A stretch of 64,000 bases of DNA, from assembly GCA_963721725.1 (NCBI GenBank), contig CAVRLX010000009.1:620001-684000 (forward strand). Direction: 5' to 3'. Numbering within the stretch: the first letter of the stretch is position 1; every line of letters starts with the position of its first letter. Below the pieces are notes generated by a model. That model did no database searches, was not told the origin of the DNA, and saw only the letters and a list, made by a program, of their open reading frames with translations. The DNA is from RI-153 sp963721725. GTDB taxonomy: Bacteria > Chloroflexota > Anaerolineae > Caldilineales > Caldilineaceae. Shown here piece after piece: positions 1-8,456 of this stretch. Position numbers and translations under genes: made by a program.

Positions 1-572
1 GATTGAGCCGTTTGGCGTGCGCCACAACCCCGACGTCATTGAGTTTTTGCCGTGGACAGTGGAGCAGACACCGCACAGCATTATCATGCAGACCGATCAG
101 TCGTTTGGCGATCGGGCCTATCATCTGACCCGCCACCTTACATTGGAGGGGCGCACGCTGGATTCGTGTACGGAGATCGAGAGCCGCGGCAGCGCACCGC
201 TACACATCCGCTGGTTTCCACACCCCTTCTATCCTTCCGTGGCCGATGGCGTGCTTTGCCACTTCTCCATCCCGGTCTCGTTGCCGGAAAATGCCGGTTA
301 CTTTCTCAACGACGAGGGCTATGTCTGCCAAAAACTCGATCACGATCTGGAACAAGGGCTATTTTCAGCCGGTGGATTTTCAGGGAGGCGAAGCGGGGAT
401 GACCATCCGCCAGCGCCATCCATTGCTGGGCGAGGTGCAGGCTGTCATCGATTACCCCACAACCTATTTGCCGATCTGGGGCAATGCCAATACCTTCTCG
501 TTTGAACCCTATCTCGACACGAAACTGGCCCAAGGCGAGCGGACGGCTTGGAGTGTTCAGTACATATTTTAA
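1..572 (+). CDS. Aldose 1-epimerase-like protein, 3' part, with a frame break
   Basis: The start lies outside the window. The readable part resembles the C-terminal half of the galactose mutarotase / aldose epimerase beta-sandwich family, which interconverts sugar anomers; the stretch HIRWFPHPFYP and the closing FEPYLDTKLAQGE are typical in style. The frame shifts once, at the GGG of 356-358. Before it the protein reads through DHDLEQG; with one G removed it continues YFQPVDFQGGEAG and ends at the TAA of 570-572. Without the repair the first frame runs on into unrelated residues. I read this as a one-base consensus error rather than a true pseudogene. Family assignment is moderate because the catalytic N-terminal half is missing. 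Confidence 0.55.
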
Positions 573-674
573 GAAGATTTACCGCAGAGGACACGGAGAG
601 CGCAGCAGCCAGAATAGAACACGGATTTTTAGGATCGGGCGGATTTCACAGATTCCTGAAAAGACAAGAAGTGT
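573..674. repeat. CGCAGAG-type dispersed intergenic repeat
   Basis: This gene-free stretch contains CCGCAGAGGACACGGAGAGC followed by ACACGGATTTTTAGG and GGATTTCACAGATTCCTG. The same vocabulary (CGCAGAG, ACACGGAT, CACAGATT) recurs near 5490-5520, 16570-16680, 30340-30420 and 30840-30890. It looks like a dispersed low-complexity repeat and no ORF of interest lies in it. Confidence 0.5.
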
Positions 675-768
675 CGTAACGATACGGTCTAGGGTGCGAC
701 GCACTCGCCACACACGCTTTTAATAACCAATCTATTCCTGGCGAGTGCGTCGCACCTGTACAGTTATG
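675..768. repeat. Dispersed palindromic element, copy 1
   Basis: Arms GGTGCGACGCACTCGCCA (693-710) and its exact reverse complement (739-756) flank a 28-base loop. Outside the arms, the left side reads GTAACGATAC and the right side TGTACAGTTATGA. A second copy lies at 53545-53637, with the same arms, the same left extension and a similar loop ending CTATTCC. The element sits between the aldose-epimerase-like gene and DUF3054. It may act as a two-way terminator or be a non-autonomous mobile palindrome; the sequence alone does not decide. Confidence 0.8.
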
Positions 769-773
769 ATGTG

Positions 774-1251
774 TCAACCATTTTTGCCTTTTGTACTTGG
801 CCTTTTACCTTCTCCTGTGCTCTCTGCGTTTAACCTCTTTCGCGTGTTGACCCACCAGAGGTAGATGCCGCGCCAGCCCAGCAGAAAGAGGCCAGTAAAC
901 GCCACTGAGGTCAGTGCGAAGGGAATTGTTACGTTGTTTTGGAAAATCAGCGTGCGGCAGAGCAAAGGCCACAAGATTGCCGCCCACCCATGCCAGTGCG
1001 GATCGGGCCATCAGGCTTGCCGGCTTTGGCAATAGATCAGCGCGATACACGCCCAGAAGCAGCGCCAACGCGAACCAGCCAATCCAAAAAGGCGTCACAA
1101 TCCGGGCCACGTTAATCAGCCAATCGTTGGTGAAGCCGTGGCTGATCCGCCCCAAAATTACAAAAACAAGCAGGGCAACGCCATCCCCAATCGCCAGTGT
1201 CAACGGCGCAGCCAGTGGGGATGGCGAGCTTTTTTCGGTAATCGACTGCAT
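774..1251 (-). CDS. DUF3054-family membrane protein (frame break near 955)
   Basis: A small polytopic membrane protein of about 155 residues. It starts with the ATG at 1249-1251, just past the stop codon of the upstream glycosyltransferase. The first half has segments such as GVALLVFVILGRISHG and ARIVTPFWIGWFALALLLG. The second half has NNVTIPFALTS and GLFLLGWRGIYL, in another frame. Removing one base (plus-strand G near 955) joins them as NLVAFALRTLIFQNNVTIP, which fits the DUF3054 pattern. The function of DUF3054 is unknown. The last 25 residues (KRLNAESTGEGK and beyond) come from a CTCTCTGCGTTTAACC-like repeat, so the natural C-terminus may have been replaced. Confidence 0.65.
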
Positions 1252-1252
1252 G

Positions 1253-2025
1253 TCAATCTCTCCGTAGAGTCCAATAAAGAATCCAATAAGGGATAAATCC
1301 ATAATACCAGGCCAGCAGCAGCGCCATGCGCAAGCCGTGTATCCCGTCGCGCCAGCCGTGCAGATTGAAGAAACGCCGCCGAAACTCTCGTAGGGGTTGC
1401 AGCACGAAATTATGGGGCGCGGGCGAAGGCCCCGATCCGCCAGGATTTTGGCTTCATAGCGGGCATAGACGCGCTGCTTGCGGTGAAATTGCGCCCAGGT
1501 GGCGTAATTATAATGGAGGAGCGGCTGGCGCAGATAGCCAGCGTCGCCGTCCAACGCCACAACTTCATGCACCTCGCGGCTCAGGTCATAGCGTGCTTTG
1601 TCGCGGCGCAGCAGCCGTAGTTGATAATCGGGCGTGAAGCCGCCGCCGCGCATCTCATGACCGACAATAATGTTGCGCCGGGGAATCCAGTAACCGGTGA
1701 ATTGCGCATTGCGAATTGAGGTTTGAATCTCGTCGGCTAAGTCTGGAGTGGCGCGTTCGTCGGCGTCAATGAAGAGAATCCACTCGGCGGCGATGCTATC
1801 AATGGCGGCTTGGCGTTGACGTGCATAGTCATCAAACCGACGATGGACCACGAACGCGCCAGCCGCCTGTGCCAATGCCACTGTGTCGTCTGTGCTGCCC
1901 GAATCCCACACGACGACGGCGTTGGTCCATCCGCGCAGGCTGGCGATACAATCGGCAACATGATGGGCTTCATTTTTGGTGAGGATGACAGCGACAAGAT
2001 TCAAAGACATGGGTATCTTTTTCAT
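1253..2025 (-). CDS. Family 2 glycosyltransferase (frame break near 1414)
   Basis: A cytoplasmic GT-A fold transferase of the WaaE/KdtX-like GT2 group, expected to move a sugar from a nucleotide donor to an envelope glycan. It has the N-terminal ILTKNEA strand, DSGSTDDT at about residues 41-48 and the DADE metal site at 87-90. The start is ATG 2025, with MSLNLVAV at 2010 as an alternative. The reading frame breaks at the CCCC run opposite 1414-1417. Restoring one C gives the expected ending, with LQPLREFRRRFF, GLRMALLLAWYYGF and WTLRRD, stopping at 1253. This is one of the few likely base losses; most other breaks in the window are gains. The stop is separated from the DUF3054 start by one base. 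Confidence 0.8.
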
Positions 2026-2032
2026 CGATAAG

Positions 2033-3001
2033 TTACTGCCGGATCCATGCCCGCCAGCGTGGTCGATGCCGGGCCAGGTTGATCCGTTGGATCGCCAGCA
2101 GCGCGCTGACCAAAATCAGAATGCCGCCAAACCAGTGCAGGAGTGAGAGGCGTTCGCCCAAGAAAAGCATCGACCAGATCACCGCCAACAGAATTTCCAA
2201 TGGATTGAGCATGGACATCTGCGCGCTGCCGATATAGGGCACGGCGCTGAACATGGCCCAGCGTGCCAGAAAGGTGCTCATCACCGCCAGCACGACGATG
2301 CCCATCCATCCCAATGGGCTGAGCGTGTGCCACTCCATGCCGCCGCCCACCCAAAAAATCGTTACCATAATAAACATGCCCAGGTTGGTAAAAAAGGTGA
2401 TGGTGCGCGCATCGTAGGGCTTGAGATACCACTGCACCACGACCAGTTGAGACGAAAAGATCAGCACCGCCAGGAGGGCCAGCGCCACCCCCACCATATC
2501 CACCTCGCCGCCGGGACCAATCAGCAAATAGACACCGACGAGGGCCAGGGCCAGCCGCACGGCATGGCGGCGGGTGAGCTTTTCGCCGCGGAGCGCCAAC
2601 AGGCTTAGCACCACAATCGGGCCGATGGCGATTAACATTGCCGTCAGCGACGCACTCAAGCGAGTGAGGGCCAGAAAATAGAGCACCATGCCAATGCCGT
2701 TGAAAAGCCCCGTGCCCAGCGCAATCCAAAGACCGCGGCCTTGGGGACGCAACATGGAGGGATCTGTGACGGCTAGTGTGAAGCCGTGCAGCACCGTCGC
2801 CATCGCCATACGTACCGTAATGATCCCCGTGGGGATGGCGCCAGCTAAAATCAGGCTGCGCGCAATGGGGGTGGCAAGGCTGAAGCAAAAAATAGCGAAG
2901 ATAGCCAGCGTCCATCCAAAGGTCAGGGGCGAAATTGTGACGCCGGGCAAAATAGACCGATTTGTGGCGGGGGGGAGGTCGGTCTCTAGTTCTTCATTCA
3001 T
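2033..3001 (-). CDS. EamA/DMT-family transporter
   Basis: A 322-residue inner-membrane protein with about ten hydrophobic helices in two homologous halves (FCFSLATPIARSLILAGA and later SSQLVVVQWYLKPY), the usual EamA arrangement and length. DMT members export amino acids, sugars or metabolites; the substrate cannot be read from sequence. Start is ATG 3001. The gene lies between two glycosyltransferases, with 7 bases to the next start. In that setting it could move a glycan precursor, but this is inference only. Confidence 0.8.
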   Translation of the reverse strand: MNEELETDLPPATNRSILPGVTISPLTFGWTLAIFAIFCFSLATPIARSLILAGAIPTGIITVRMAMATVLHGFTLAVTDPSMLRPQGRGLWIALGTGLFNGIGMVLYFLALTRLSASLTAMLIAIGPIVVLSLLALRGEKLTRRHAVRLALALVGVYLLIGPGGEVDMVGVALALLAVLIFSSQLVVVQWYLKPYDARTITFFTNLGMFIMVTIFWVGGGMEWHTLSPLGWMGIVVLAVMSTFLARWAMFSAVPYIGSAQMSMLNPLEILLAVIWSMLFLGERLSLLHWFGGILILVSALLAIQRINLARHRPRWRAWIRQ

Positions 3002-3165
3002 AAAAATTCAACCTTAATTGCCTGCGCGGTCAACGGCTTTTGGGATGTGGCGGCAGGGTTGCCGCCGATTTTTTTTTGGTAAAATTTATATTCTTGCCTA
3101 GCGTGGGAGCGCTATGACACTGGGCATGGTAGCGCAGGTCAAGCGGATCTGGCAACTTGCCGACG

Positions 3166-4210
3166 CTATTCAGAAATTCCCTGTGCCGCAGTAAGCGCAA
3201 CAATTTTGGCGTAGGTGGCTAGTTCCTCGGCAAGCTGATCTCCGCGCAGATGACCCTGTGCAAACCGTCGTCTTGCCTGCTCTGCACGCAGCCTGACGCC
3301 CAGACGGACACAAGCCCGCACCATGATTTCATGCCCCGGCGGGAACTGTTCCGGGTGCTTGCGATAGAAGCGCAAACGGCTGCGCCAAAGCCGTTCAAAG
3401 GCGGCCCAGCGCACCTGTTTGCTGCTCTGTCCCTCGTGGTGGATGACATGCGCGCTGGGCACGGCGAAAATCGGCCACCCGCCACGCTGTAAACGCAACG
3501 CCCAATCCATCTCTTCACAATACATAAAGTAGCCCTCATCCAACAGCCCCACCTGTGCAATGGCCGCGCCGCGCACCATCATGGCCGCGCCCAGCACAAA
3601 ATCCACGGGAAAGGGCGCGTTCTCTCGCCATAACTGTTGTGGGTAACGCCCGTTGAATCGGCTGTTCAAGAGCCGGGGCAGAAATCGGCGCACACCGGGG
3701 ATCTCGGCGAGCGGAAAGAGGTCGAGCGCAATTTGCAGCAGTGACGGGAAACGAAACGCGCCATGTTGAAACGCGCCGTCGCCATAGCGCAACCGCGCGC
3801 CACACGCCCCCACCGTGGGATGGTCCCGCAAAAAGGCCACCATTTGTCCCAGGGCATCATCCACGAGTTCGGTGTCTGGGTTGAGGAGGAGGAAGAAGTG
3901 GTGAATGGTAAACGGCGGATTGCGTCGCGCAGCGCGCGCTCTCTTTCTCTCCAAAGCCCACCCCTTGCAACGCCAGATTATTGCCTCCGGTGAAGCCCAG
4001 ATTTTCTTTTGAGGCAATGAGCGTGACGTTGGGAAACTCAGCGGCGACCATTTCAGCGCTGCCGTCGGTGCTGGCGTTGTCCACGACGATGACGTTAACG
4101 TGAAGCCAATCGGCGCTGTGGGCCGCAGACGTAAAAATGCTGCGCAAACAGTTGCGCAGCAGATCGCAAACGTTGTAGGAGACGACGATGATAGAGAGGT
4201 AGTTGATCAT
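3166..4210 (-). CDS. Family 2 glycosyltransferase split by a repeat insertion
   Basis: A rhamnosyltransferase-like GT2. The N-terminal part (from ATG 4210, overlapping the lipoprotein stop by 4 bases) has VVSYN, VVDNASTDGS at about residues 42-51 and ENLGFTGGNN. The C-terminal part, in another frame, has FLLLNPDTEL, GAAMMVRG and DEGYFMYCEEMDWALR. Between them (about 3895-3965) is extra sequence absent from typical relatives, translating as GEKESARC... in one frame and PPFTIHHFF in the other; it includes heptamer repeats. The frame change falls within or beside this insert. Either the insert broke the gene or an indel error sits in it. The cytoplasmic enzyme would extend an envelope glycan. 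Confidence 0.75.
3893..3920. repeat. Short GTGAATG-type heptamer array inside the GT2 gene
   Basis: GTGAATG GTAAACG and neighbouring units, the same heptamer family as at 6675, 10118, 11106 and 14575. It lies inside the second GT2 coding region close to its frame break. Confidence 0.5.
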
Positions 4211-5535
4211 GGCACACCCACATCAACGGTAATGCGGTCGATGTAATTGTTGGTGACGCCCACAAATTCGTGGATCAGCCCGCCCCACCAGAAATTTGTA
4301 CCGACGGGCGGTGTTTCATCCATGAGGATGCAGCCGCTGACTTCGCCCGATTTGCCCGGTAAGAGATACCACTGTTCGTTGCCGTCGATGATGCGCTTTT
4401 CCAGATCTTCGGGGCGGCCCACAGCCCAGCGGAAGGGAAAGTCGATGCCGGTGGTATCAAAGTTGATGCCAAAGCGCCACACCCCGGCCTGTTGAAACCA
4501 CTCTTCATGACCGTCGGCGGCAAGGGTATTGTAGTTTTCGCTAAAGCGGTATTCTTGGCCCGGCCACGGACCTGTGGTGCGGATGGGCACAGTGCCTTCG
4601 TTAGTGACCACCGCGCGGAAGCAGAGCTTTTCGCCTAACGGTACACTGGCAACACGGTTCATCTCGCCCTGCCAATCAATTTCACCTTGGGCCACATCGG
4701 CGCGCGGTTTGCCACCCTCTTCAATGGTCAGCTCGCTGGTGACGCGCACATGGTTCCCGGCCAGATCGCGTGCTTCGCCGATGATGGCATAGGTACCGTC
4801 GGGTGGCGGCTCGGCGTTGAGATCGACGCCACCTTCGTAGCGATATTCGTGATAGCCTTGCTCGTTGGGCTTGACCACATTGGGGCCTTCGGCGATGTAA
4901 TATTTCAGCGCCGGGTTTTGCGGATCAACCAGATAGATCTGCACCGTATCCACATCTTTGGTCAGATAATAGCTAATGCTCACCCAGTCGTCGCGCAGAC
5001 CGTCCTGGTTGGGGCGAAAGGTCTGGGGAACCACAGCAAAGTTGTGCAATTCGGGAATTTCGGTGCTGCCCTCGGCCAGGGTGATGACGCCTTCGCTTTT
5101 GATGCTGTTGCCATCATCCTCAACCGCTTCAATCGTCCAACCATAAACGCCATCAGGCAACACGCGGCTAAGGATTTCTAGCACGTTACCAGCCTGATCG
5201 ATGGTCTGGGCTTCGTCTACCACGCCACCCCACAGCACGCGATAATCTCCCGGCGAGCGGCGTTCGTTGCGGCGAAAATAGAAGCGGTCACCCTTTTCGC
5301 CCTCGAAATAGATGCTGACGTCTGCCGAGCGGCTGAGGCTGTAGCGGATTTCGGTGGCGTCGGTGTTGCCATCGGCGTTGGGCGTGATGGCGTCGGGCGA
5401 GATGCTAACATTCTGTAACAGCGGTCCATACGCCAGATCGAGACGTCCACAGGCAGCGAGAAAACCGAGCGAGCAACAAAGCAAGAAGAGTAACCGCAGA
5501 GAACGCAAGGTGCGCAGAGAAAGTTCTTTAAGCAT
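4207..5535 (-). CDS. Secreted lipoprotein with FlgD-like repeats
   Basis: A predicted lipoprotein of about 442 residues. The chosen start is the internal Met giving MLKELSLRTLRSLRLL, followed by a hydrophobic core and the lipobox LAAC; a TTG start 18 bases earlier is possible. The mature part contains two FlgD/CHU_C-like beta-sandwich segments, each introduced by a calcium-binding-style loop (TPNADGNTDAT and RPNQDGLRDDW), and then a C-terminal domain with no family I recognise. It probably sits on the outer face of the membrane. The n-region of the signal peptide is encoded by a CGCAGAGAACGCAAGG-type dispersed repeat. It is translationally coupled to the following GT2 (ATGA overlap), linking it to the glycan cluster. 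Confidence 0.7.
   Translation of the reverse strand: MLKELSLRTLRSLRLLFLLCCSLGFLAACGRLDLAYGPLLQNVSISPDAITPNADGNTDATEIRYSLSRSADVSIYFEGEKGDRFYFRRNERRSPGDYRVLWGGVVDEAQTIDQAGNVLEILSRVLPDGVYGWTIEAVEDDGNSIKSEGVITLAEGSTEIPELHNFAVVPQTFRPNQDGLRDDWVSISYYLTKDVDTVQIYLVDPQNPALKYYIAEGPNVVKPNEQGYHEYRYEGGVDLNAEPPPDGTYAIIGEARDLAGNHVRVTSELTIEEGGKPRADVAQGEIDWQGEMNRVASVPLGEKLCFRAVVTNEGTVPIRTTGPWPGQEYRFSENYNTLAADGHEEWFQQAGVWRFGINFDTTGIDFPFRWAVGRPEDLEKRIIDGNEQWYLLPGKSGEVSGCILMDETPPVGTNFWWGGLIHEFVGVTNNYIDRITVDVGVP
5475..5525. repeat. CGCAGAG repeat serving as signal-peptide coding sequence
   Basis: ACCGCAGAGAACGCAAGG followed by TGCGCAGAGAAAG matches the dispersed CGCAGAG family found between genes elsewhere in the window. 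Here it is read on the minus strand as the n-region LSLRTLRSLRL of a lipoprotein signal peptide. Confidence 0.6.
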
Positions 5536-5585
5536 AGGTGTACAGTCTATCAAAGATGATTGTGAGTTCCCAAACTGAGAACGGT

Positions 5586-8396
5586 TTATCGGATGATGAC
5601 ACTGCCCAAAGAAACAAAATCAGCGCCATCAGCCAGCCGCAGCCGTGGAAAGGCCGCATCGTTGGCGTTGTAGAGGGCGGCAATGAGCGTATACGTGCCT
5701 GGCTGATCGGGCGTGGGCAGTGTGACTGTTTGCGTCATCACTTCTCCTGCCAGCCAGTTCGCCGAGCCGCCCGGCAGCGGCGCGTCGATCTGCGTGAGCG
5801 GTCGTCCCGTCACGTCTAGCCACTGCACCGTCACCGTGTAGTCGGCGGCGGGGATCGATTCCGCCTGCCACACCAGCGAAAGCTCAAGCGTGCTGTTTGC
5901 CGCCGCTGTGGATGGCAGCCCCGTCGTGCTACCCAGTAGCACGATCTCGCCGCCGAAGTGTACGTCAATGGCATGGCGCAGGGGCGGTGGCGTAAAGTTG
6001 CGCTGGCCCGCTGTCACCGTCATTGGGATGCGGATCGAATCTTGCCGTGTTTCGCCCAGACTGAGCCGGAGTTCATAATCGCCTGGCGCAAGCTCTTTCG
6101 GGACGCGCAGCCGATGGCGTGTGTACATCGGCTGGGGGCCATCCCATGTGATCGGCGGGAAATTTGGCGCAACGGCGATCTGTTCATAGGCGATGGTCTG
6201 ATCCCCTTGTGTCCAGGCTAGAGATAGCGTGTGATTTGCCAAAGATTCCGCCCACCAATGGACATTTAACAGCAACGGTTGCCCCGTTTCACCTGTGCGC
6301 GGATCGACGTTGATCTCTGCGAAGACATCGGGGGCCAACTCTGCCCATGAAAACGGATTCTCGCCAATGACGGCGGCAGTGGGCATGGGCAAAGTCAGGT
6401 TGAGGGCGGCGCGCTTGCCCAGCGCTTGCCCATCTGTGCCGACAAGATCCAATCCTGCCAGATCGCCCGCCGGGTCGTAAACGCCTAGGCGCAGGGTGTA
6501 GTTCCCAGGGGCTGCGCCATCCCCGGCCCAATCCGCGGCGGGAAGGCGGCCCACCGCAGTCGTACCCGCCGGCCAGCGAAACGTGGGATAATTATAGGCC
6601 GAGAGGCGGCGGTCGGCGATGGTGGCATAGGGCAGTCCATCTGTGGTGAGGGTTTCGCCGGTGAGGTGGAGATCGAATGGTAAATGGTGAATGGTGAATG
6701 GTGAATGGTGAATGACATCGGCTGTGAGCCTTTGTTTCCAAAAGAGCAGAAGATCGCCGTTCGGCTCCACGCTGTAGCCGAGGAGTTCAACCTGGTTGCC
6801 AAAGTTCGCGTGGACGCTGTATTGGATCGGTGGCTCTGGGCTAATTTTAGCGGCGTCAAGTTCGGTGAAATGGTGCAATTCCAGCCCCCAAAACTGGGCG
6901 TTTATAGTCTGTTCTTCGCCTGCCCGCGCCAGTTGGAGTTGGGTGATCTGCATGGGATCAACCACGTCATCTTGCCAGCCGATGAGCCACGCCCCGGATT
7001 TTCCGGTCAATGTGTCGTGAAGTGTCTGACCTGTGTTGGCAAAGGTGAGCACGGCGTTGACATCTAAGATTTCAATGGGGGGCAGCCTGATGGCGTCAAC
7101 ATCTGGCGCGTAATAGTCCCAGATCGGCCAGGCGTGCCCGCTGGCGAGGATCACCGCTTCGTCGGGCTGGCGATGAGCGCTCACGTAGGCCGCGGCTTCG
7201 CGCCACTGGTCTTTGGTGAAGGCGGCATCGGTGAACCAGTTAAGATCGGCACGGGTGAAGCCAGTGAGAAGAAGAATGAGTAATGTGTAATGCGTGATGC
7301 GTGAAACGTCCTTCGTCCTTCGTCCTTCGTCTGCCGTCCACCATCTGCCGTCTGCAATGCGCGCCAGTCCTGTGCTCCACAACAGGATCAGCCCTGGCAG
7401 GGCGATCATAACGTAGCGCGGGTTGAACTTGGGGGTCACCGAGGCGAGGGTGAGCACGGCGGCAACAGGGAGGATAAGATACAAAATTGCGAATTGCGAA
7501 TGGTGTGTTCGGCGGTCAGCGGTCTGGGTGGGCCACATTAGCGCGGCCAGACAGATCAGCGTTACAGCGCCATAGAGCCAGAGCCAGCGCACGGCTTCGC
7601 TTTCTAGCACGGTTTCGCCCACGCTGAAGCGGATGGCGACGGCGCGCAGGGCTTCGCCCAGTTTAAGTGCGCCTTCCCAATAGCTGGCGTCCACATGCAG
7701 GCGGGTGAAGAGAATCCCTAGCCAGGGCAGGAAGGCTAGGAAGATCAGCGCGTTGGCGAGGATGGGTGGGAGAAAGCGATTGGGAGATTGGGAGATTGGG
7801 AGATCGGGAGATTGGCGAATGAAAAGGTAAGCCAGCATCAGGGCAAGGAGAAGGAAAATGGCGAAATAGTGGGTATAGACGGCGAGAATGGCGAGTGTAG
7901 CGTAGCCCGCCCAATCGCGCCAACAACGCCGCCCTTCTATACAATACGCACCACGCACCACGCAATACGCTGCCCCTGCCCCCAGCGTCACCAACAGCGT
8001 ATACATGCGCGCTTCCTGGCTGTGATAGAGCAGCAGCGGATGCACAGCCGTGATCAAGGCTGTTGTTAGCGCAGCTAGACGATTGCGGTTGAGTCGCCAG
8101 CAGAGCGCTGCCAACAGGGGAACAAGCAACGTGCCAAAGAAAGCAGAAGGAAAGCGCAGGCTCCACTCGCTCCAGTCTGCCAGCCGTCCCCAGCCAGAGA
8201 CAACGAGATAGTAAAGCGGCGGCTGGATGTCGGCGGCGGTCCAGCGGATCAGGCGAATGGCATCATATTGGGCCACGGTCGCGGTTACGCCTTCGTCATA
8301 CCAGAGGCTTTGCGCGTCCAGCCGGAAGAGGCGCAGGCCAAAGGCCAGCAACAGGATCAAGATGAAAAAGCGGGAGTAACAACGGTTTGTGATCAT
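5586..8396 (-). CDS. GT39-like membrane mannosyltransferase with periplasmic beta domains
   Basis: A 936-residue GT-C protein of the dolichyl-phosphate-mannose protein mannosyltransferase (ArnT/PMT) type. The first extracytoplasmic loop has the acidic motif RLDAQSLWYDEG (DEG at about 34-36). About ten membrane helices follow up to roughly residue 380, then a long soluble region. The soluble region contains repeated beta-sandwich elements built around PGxYTLxxxxY (APGNYTLRLGVYD, PGTYTLIAALYN). It should transfer a sugar from a polyprenyl-phosphate donor outside the membrane. Five short-repeat arrays lie inside the reading frame and add residues such as SPFTIHHSPFTIHH and EGRRTKD without breaking it. 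The start is ATG 8396, shortly after a terminator. Confidence 0.85.
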   Translation of the reverse strand: MITNRCYSRFFILILLLAFGLRLFRLDAQSLWYDEGVTATVAQYDAIRLIRWTAADIQPPLYYLVVSGWGRLADWSEWSLRFPSAFFGTLLVPLLAALCWRLNRNRLAALTTALITAVHPLLLYHSQEARMYTLLVTLGAGAAYCVVRGAYCIEGRRCWRDWAGYATLAILAVYTHYFAIFLLLALMLAYLFIRQSPDLPISQSPNRFLPPILANALIFLAFLPWLGILFTRLHVDASYWEGALKLGEALRAVAIRFSVGETVLESEAVRWLWLYGAVTLICLAALMWPTQTADRRTHHSQFAILYLILPVAAVLTLASVTPKFNPRYVMIALPGLILLWSTGLARIADGRWWTADEGRRTKDVSRITHYTLLILLLTGFTRADLNWFTDAAFTKDQWREAAAYVSAHRQPDEAVILASGHAWPIWDYYAPDVDAIRLPPIEILDVNAVLTFANTGQTLHDTLTGKSGAWLIGWQDDVVDPMQITQLQLARAGEEQTINAQFWGLELHHFTELDAAKISPEPPIQYSVHANFGNQVELLGYSVEPNGDLLLFWKQRLTADVIHHSPFTIHHLPFDLHLTGETLTTDGLPYATIADRRLSAYNYPTFRWPAGTTAVGRLPAADWAGDGAAPGNYTLRLGVYDPAGDLAGLDLVGTDGQALGKRAALNLTLPMPTAAVIGENPFSWAELAPDVFAEINVDPRTGETGQPLLLNVHWWAESLANHTLSLAWTQGDQTIAYEQIAVAPNFPPITWDGPQPMYTRHRLRVPKELAPGDYELRLSLGETRQDSIRIPMTVTAGQRNFTPPPLRHAIDVHFGGEIVLLGSTTGLPSTAAANSTLELSLVWQAESIPAADYTVTVQWLDVTGRPLTQIDAPLPGGSANWLAGEVMTQTVTLPTPDQPGTYTLIAALYNANDAAFPRLRLADGADFVSLGSVIIR
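6675..6716. repeat. GAATGGT heptamer array (six units) inside the GT39 gene
   Basis: Six consecutive 7-base units: GAATGGT, AAATGGT, three GAATGGT and GAATGAC. The 42-base length keeps the frame; read on the minus strand it encodes IHHSPFTIHHLPF. Confidence 0.85.
7274..7357. repeat. Twelve-unit heptamer array inside the GT39 gene
   Basis: Twelve units in exact 7-base register: GAATGAG, TAATGTG, TAATGCG, TGATGCG, TGAAACG, TCCTTCG three times, TCTGCCG, TCCACCA, TCTGCCG and TCTGCAA. The 84 bases equal 28 codons, so the frame is kept. The translated insert includes ADEGRRTKDVSR, placed before a membrane helix. Confidence 0.85.
7485..7526. repeat. AATTGCG-type heptamer array (six units) inside the GT39 gene
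   Basis: Units AATTGCG, AATTGCG, AATGGTG, TGTTCGG, CGGTCAG and CGGTCTG; 42 bases, in frame, in a loop between membrane helices. Confidence 0.7.
7778..7815. repeat. GATTGGGA octamer array inside the GT39 gene
   Basis: Four full units of period 8 (GATTGGGA three times, GATCGGGA) plus a partial unit. On the minus strand it encodes SPDLPISQSPN. This array has period 8 rather than 7. Confidence 0.75.
7934..7975. repeat. CACCACG/CAATACG heptamer array inside the GT39 gene
   Basis: Units TTCTATA, CAATACG, CACCACG, CACCACG, CAATACG and CTGCCCC lie in 7-base register, translated on the minus strand as AYCVVRGAYC. It lies inside the coding frame between membrane helices. Confidence 0.65.
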
Positions 8397-8408
8397 GCTT
8401 ATTCGCGC

Positions 8409-8434
8409 AAAAGGGCCGACACGTCGGCCCTTTT
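8409..8434. terminator. Two-way hairpin terminator
   Basis: AAAAGGGCCGAC and GTCGGCCCTTTT form a perfect 12-bp stem with a 2-base loop and T/A runs on both sides. It lies downstream of the PIN gene and just upstream of the GT39 start on the same strand, so it should close the toxin-antitoxin transcript and isolate or attenuate GT39. Confidence 0.8.
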
Positions 8435-8456
8435 GGGGGTGGATGCTCTCTGATAT

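Noticed and set aside
573..773. An insertion sequence between the first two genes.
   Set aside because: Palindromic and low-complexity repeats are present, but no transposase frame or clear target duplication exists.
6675..7357. Reading the repeat arrays as a CRISPR array.
   Set aside because: Units are 7-8 bases with no spacers, lie inside a coding frame, and no cas gene is present.
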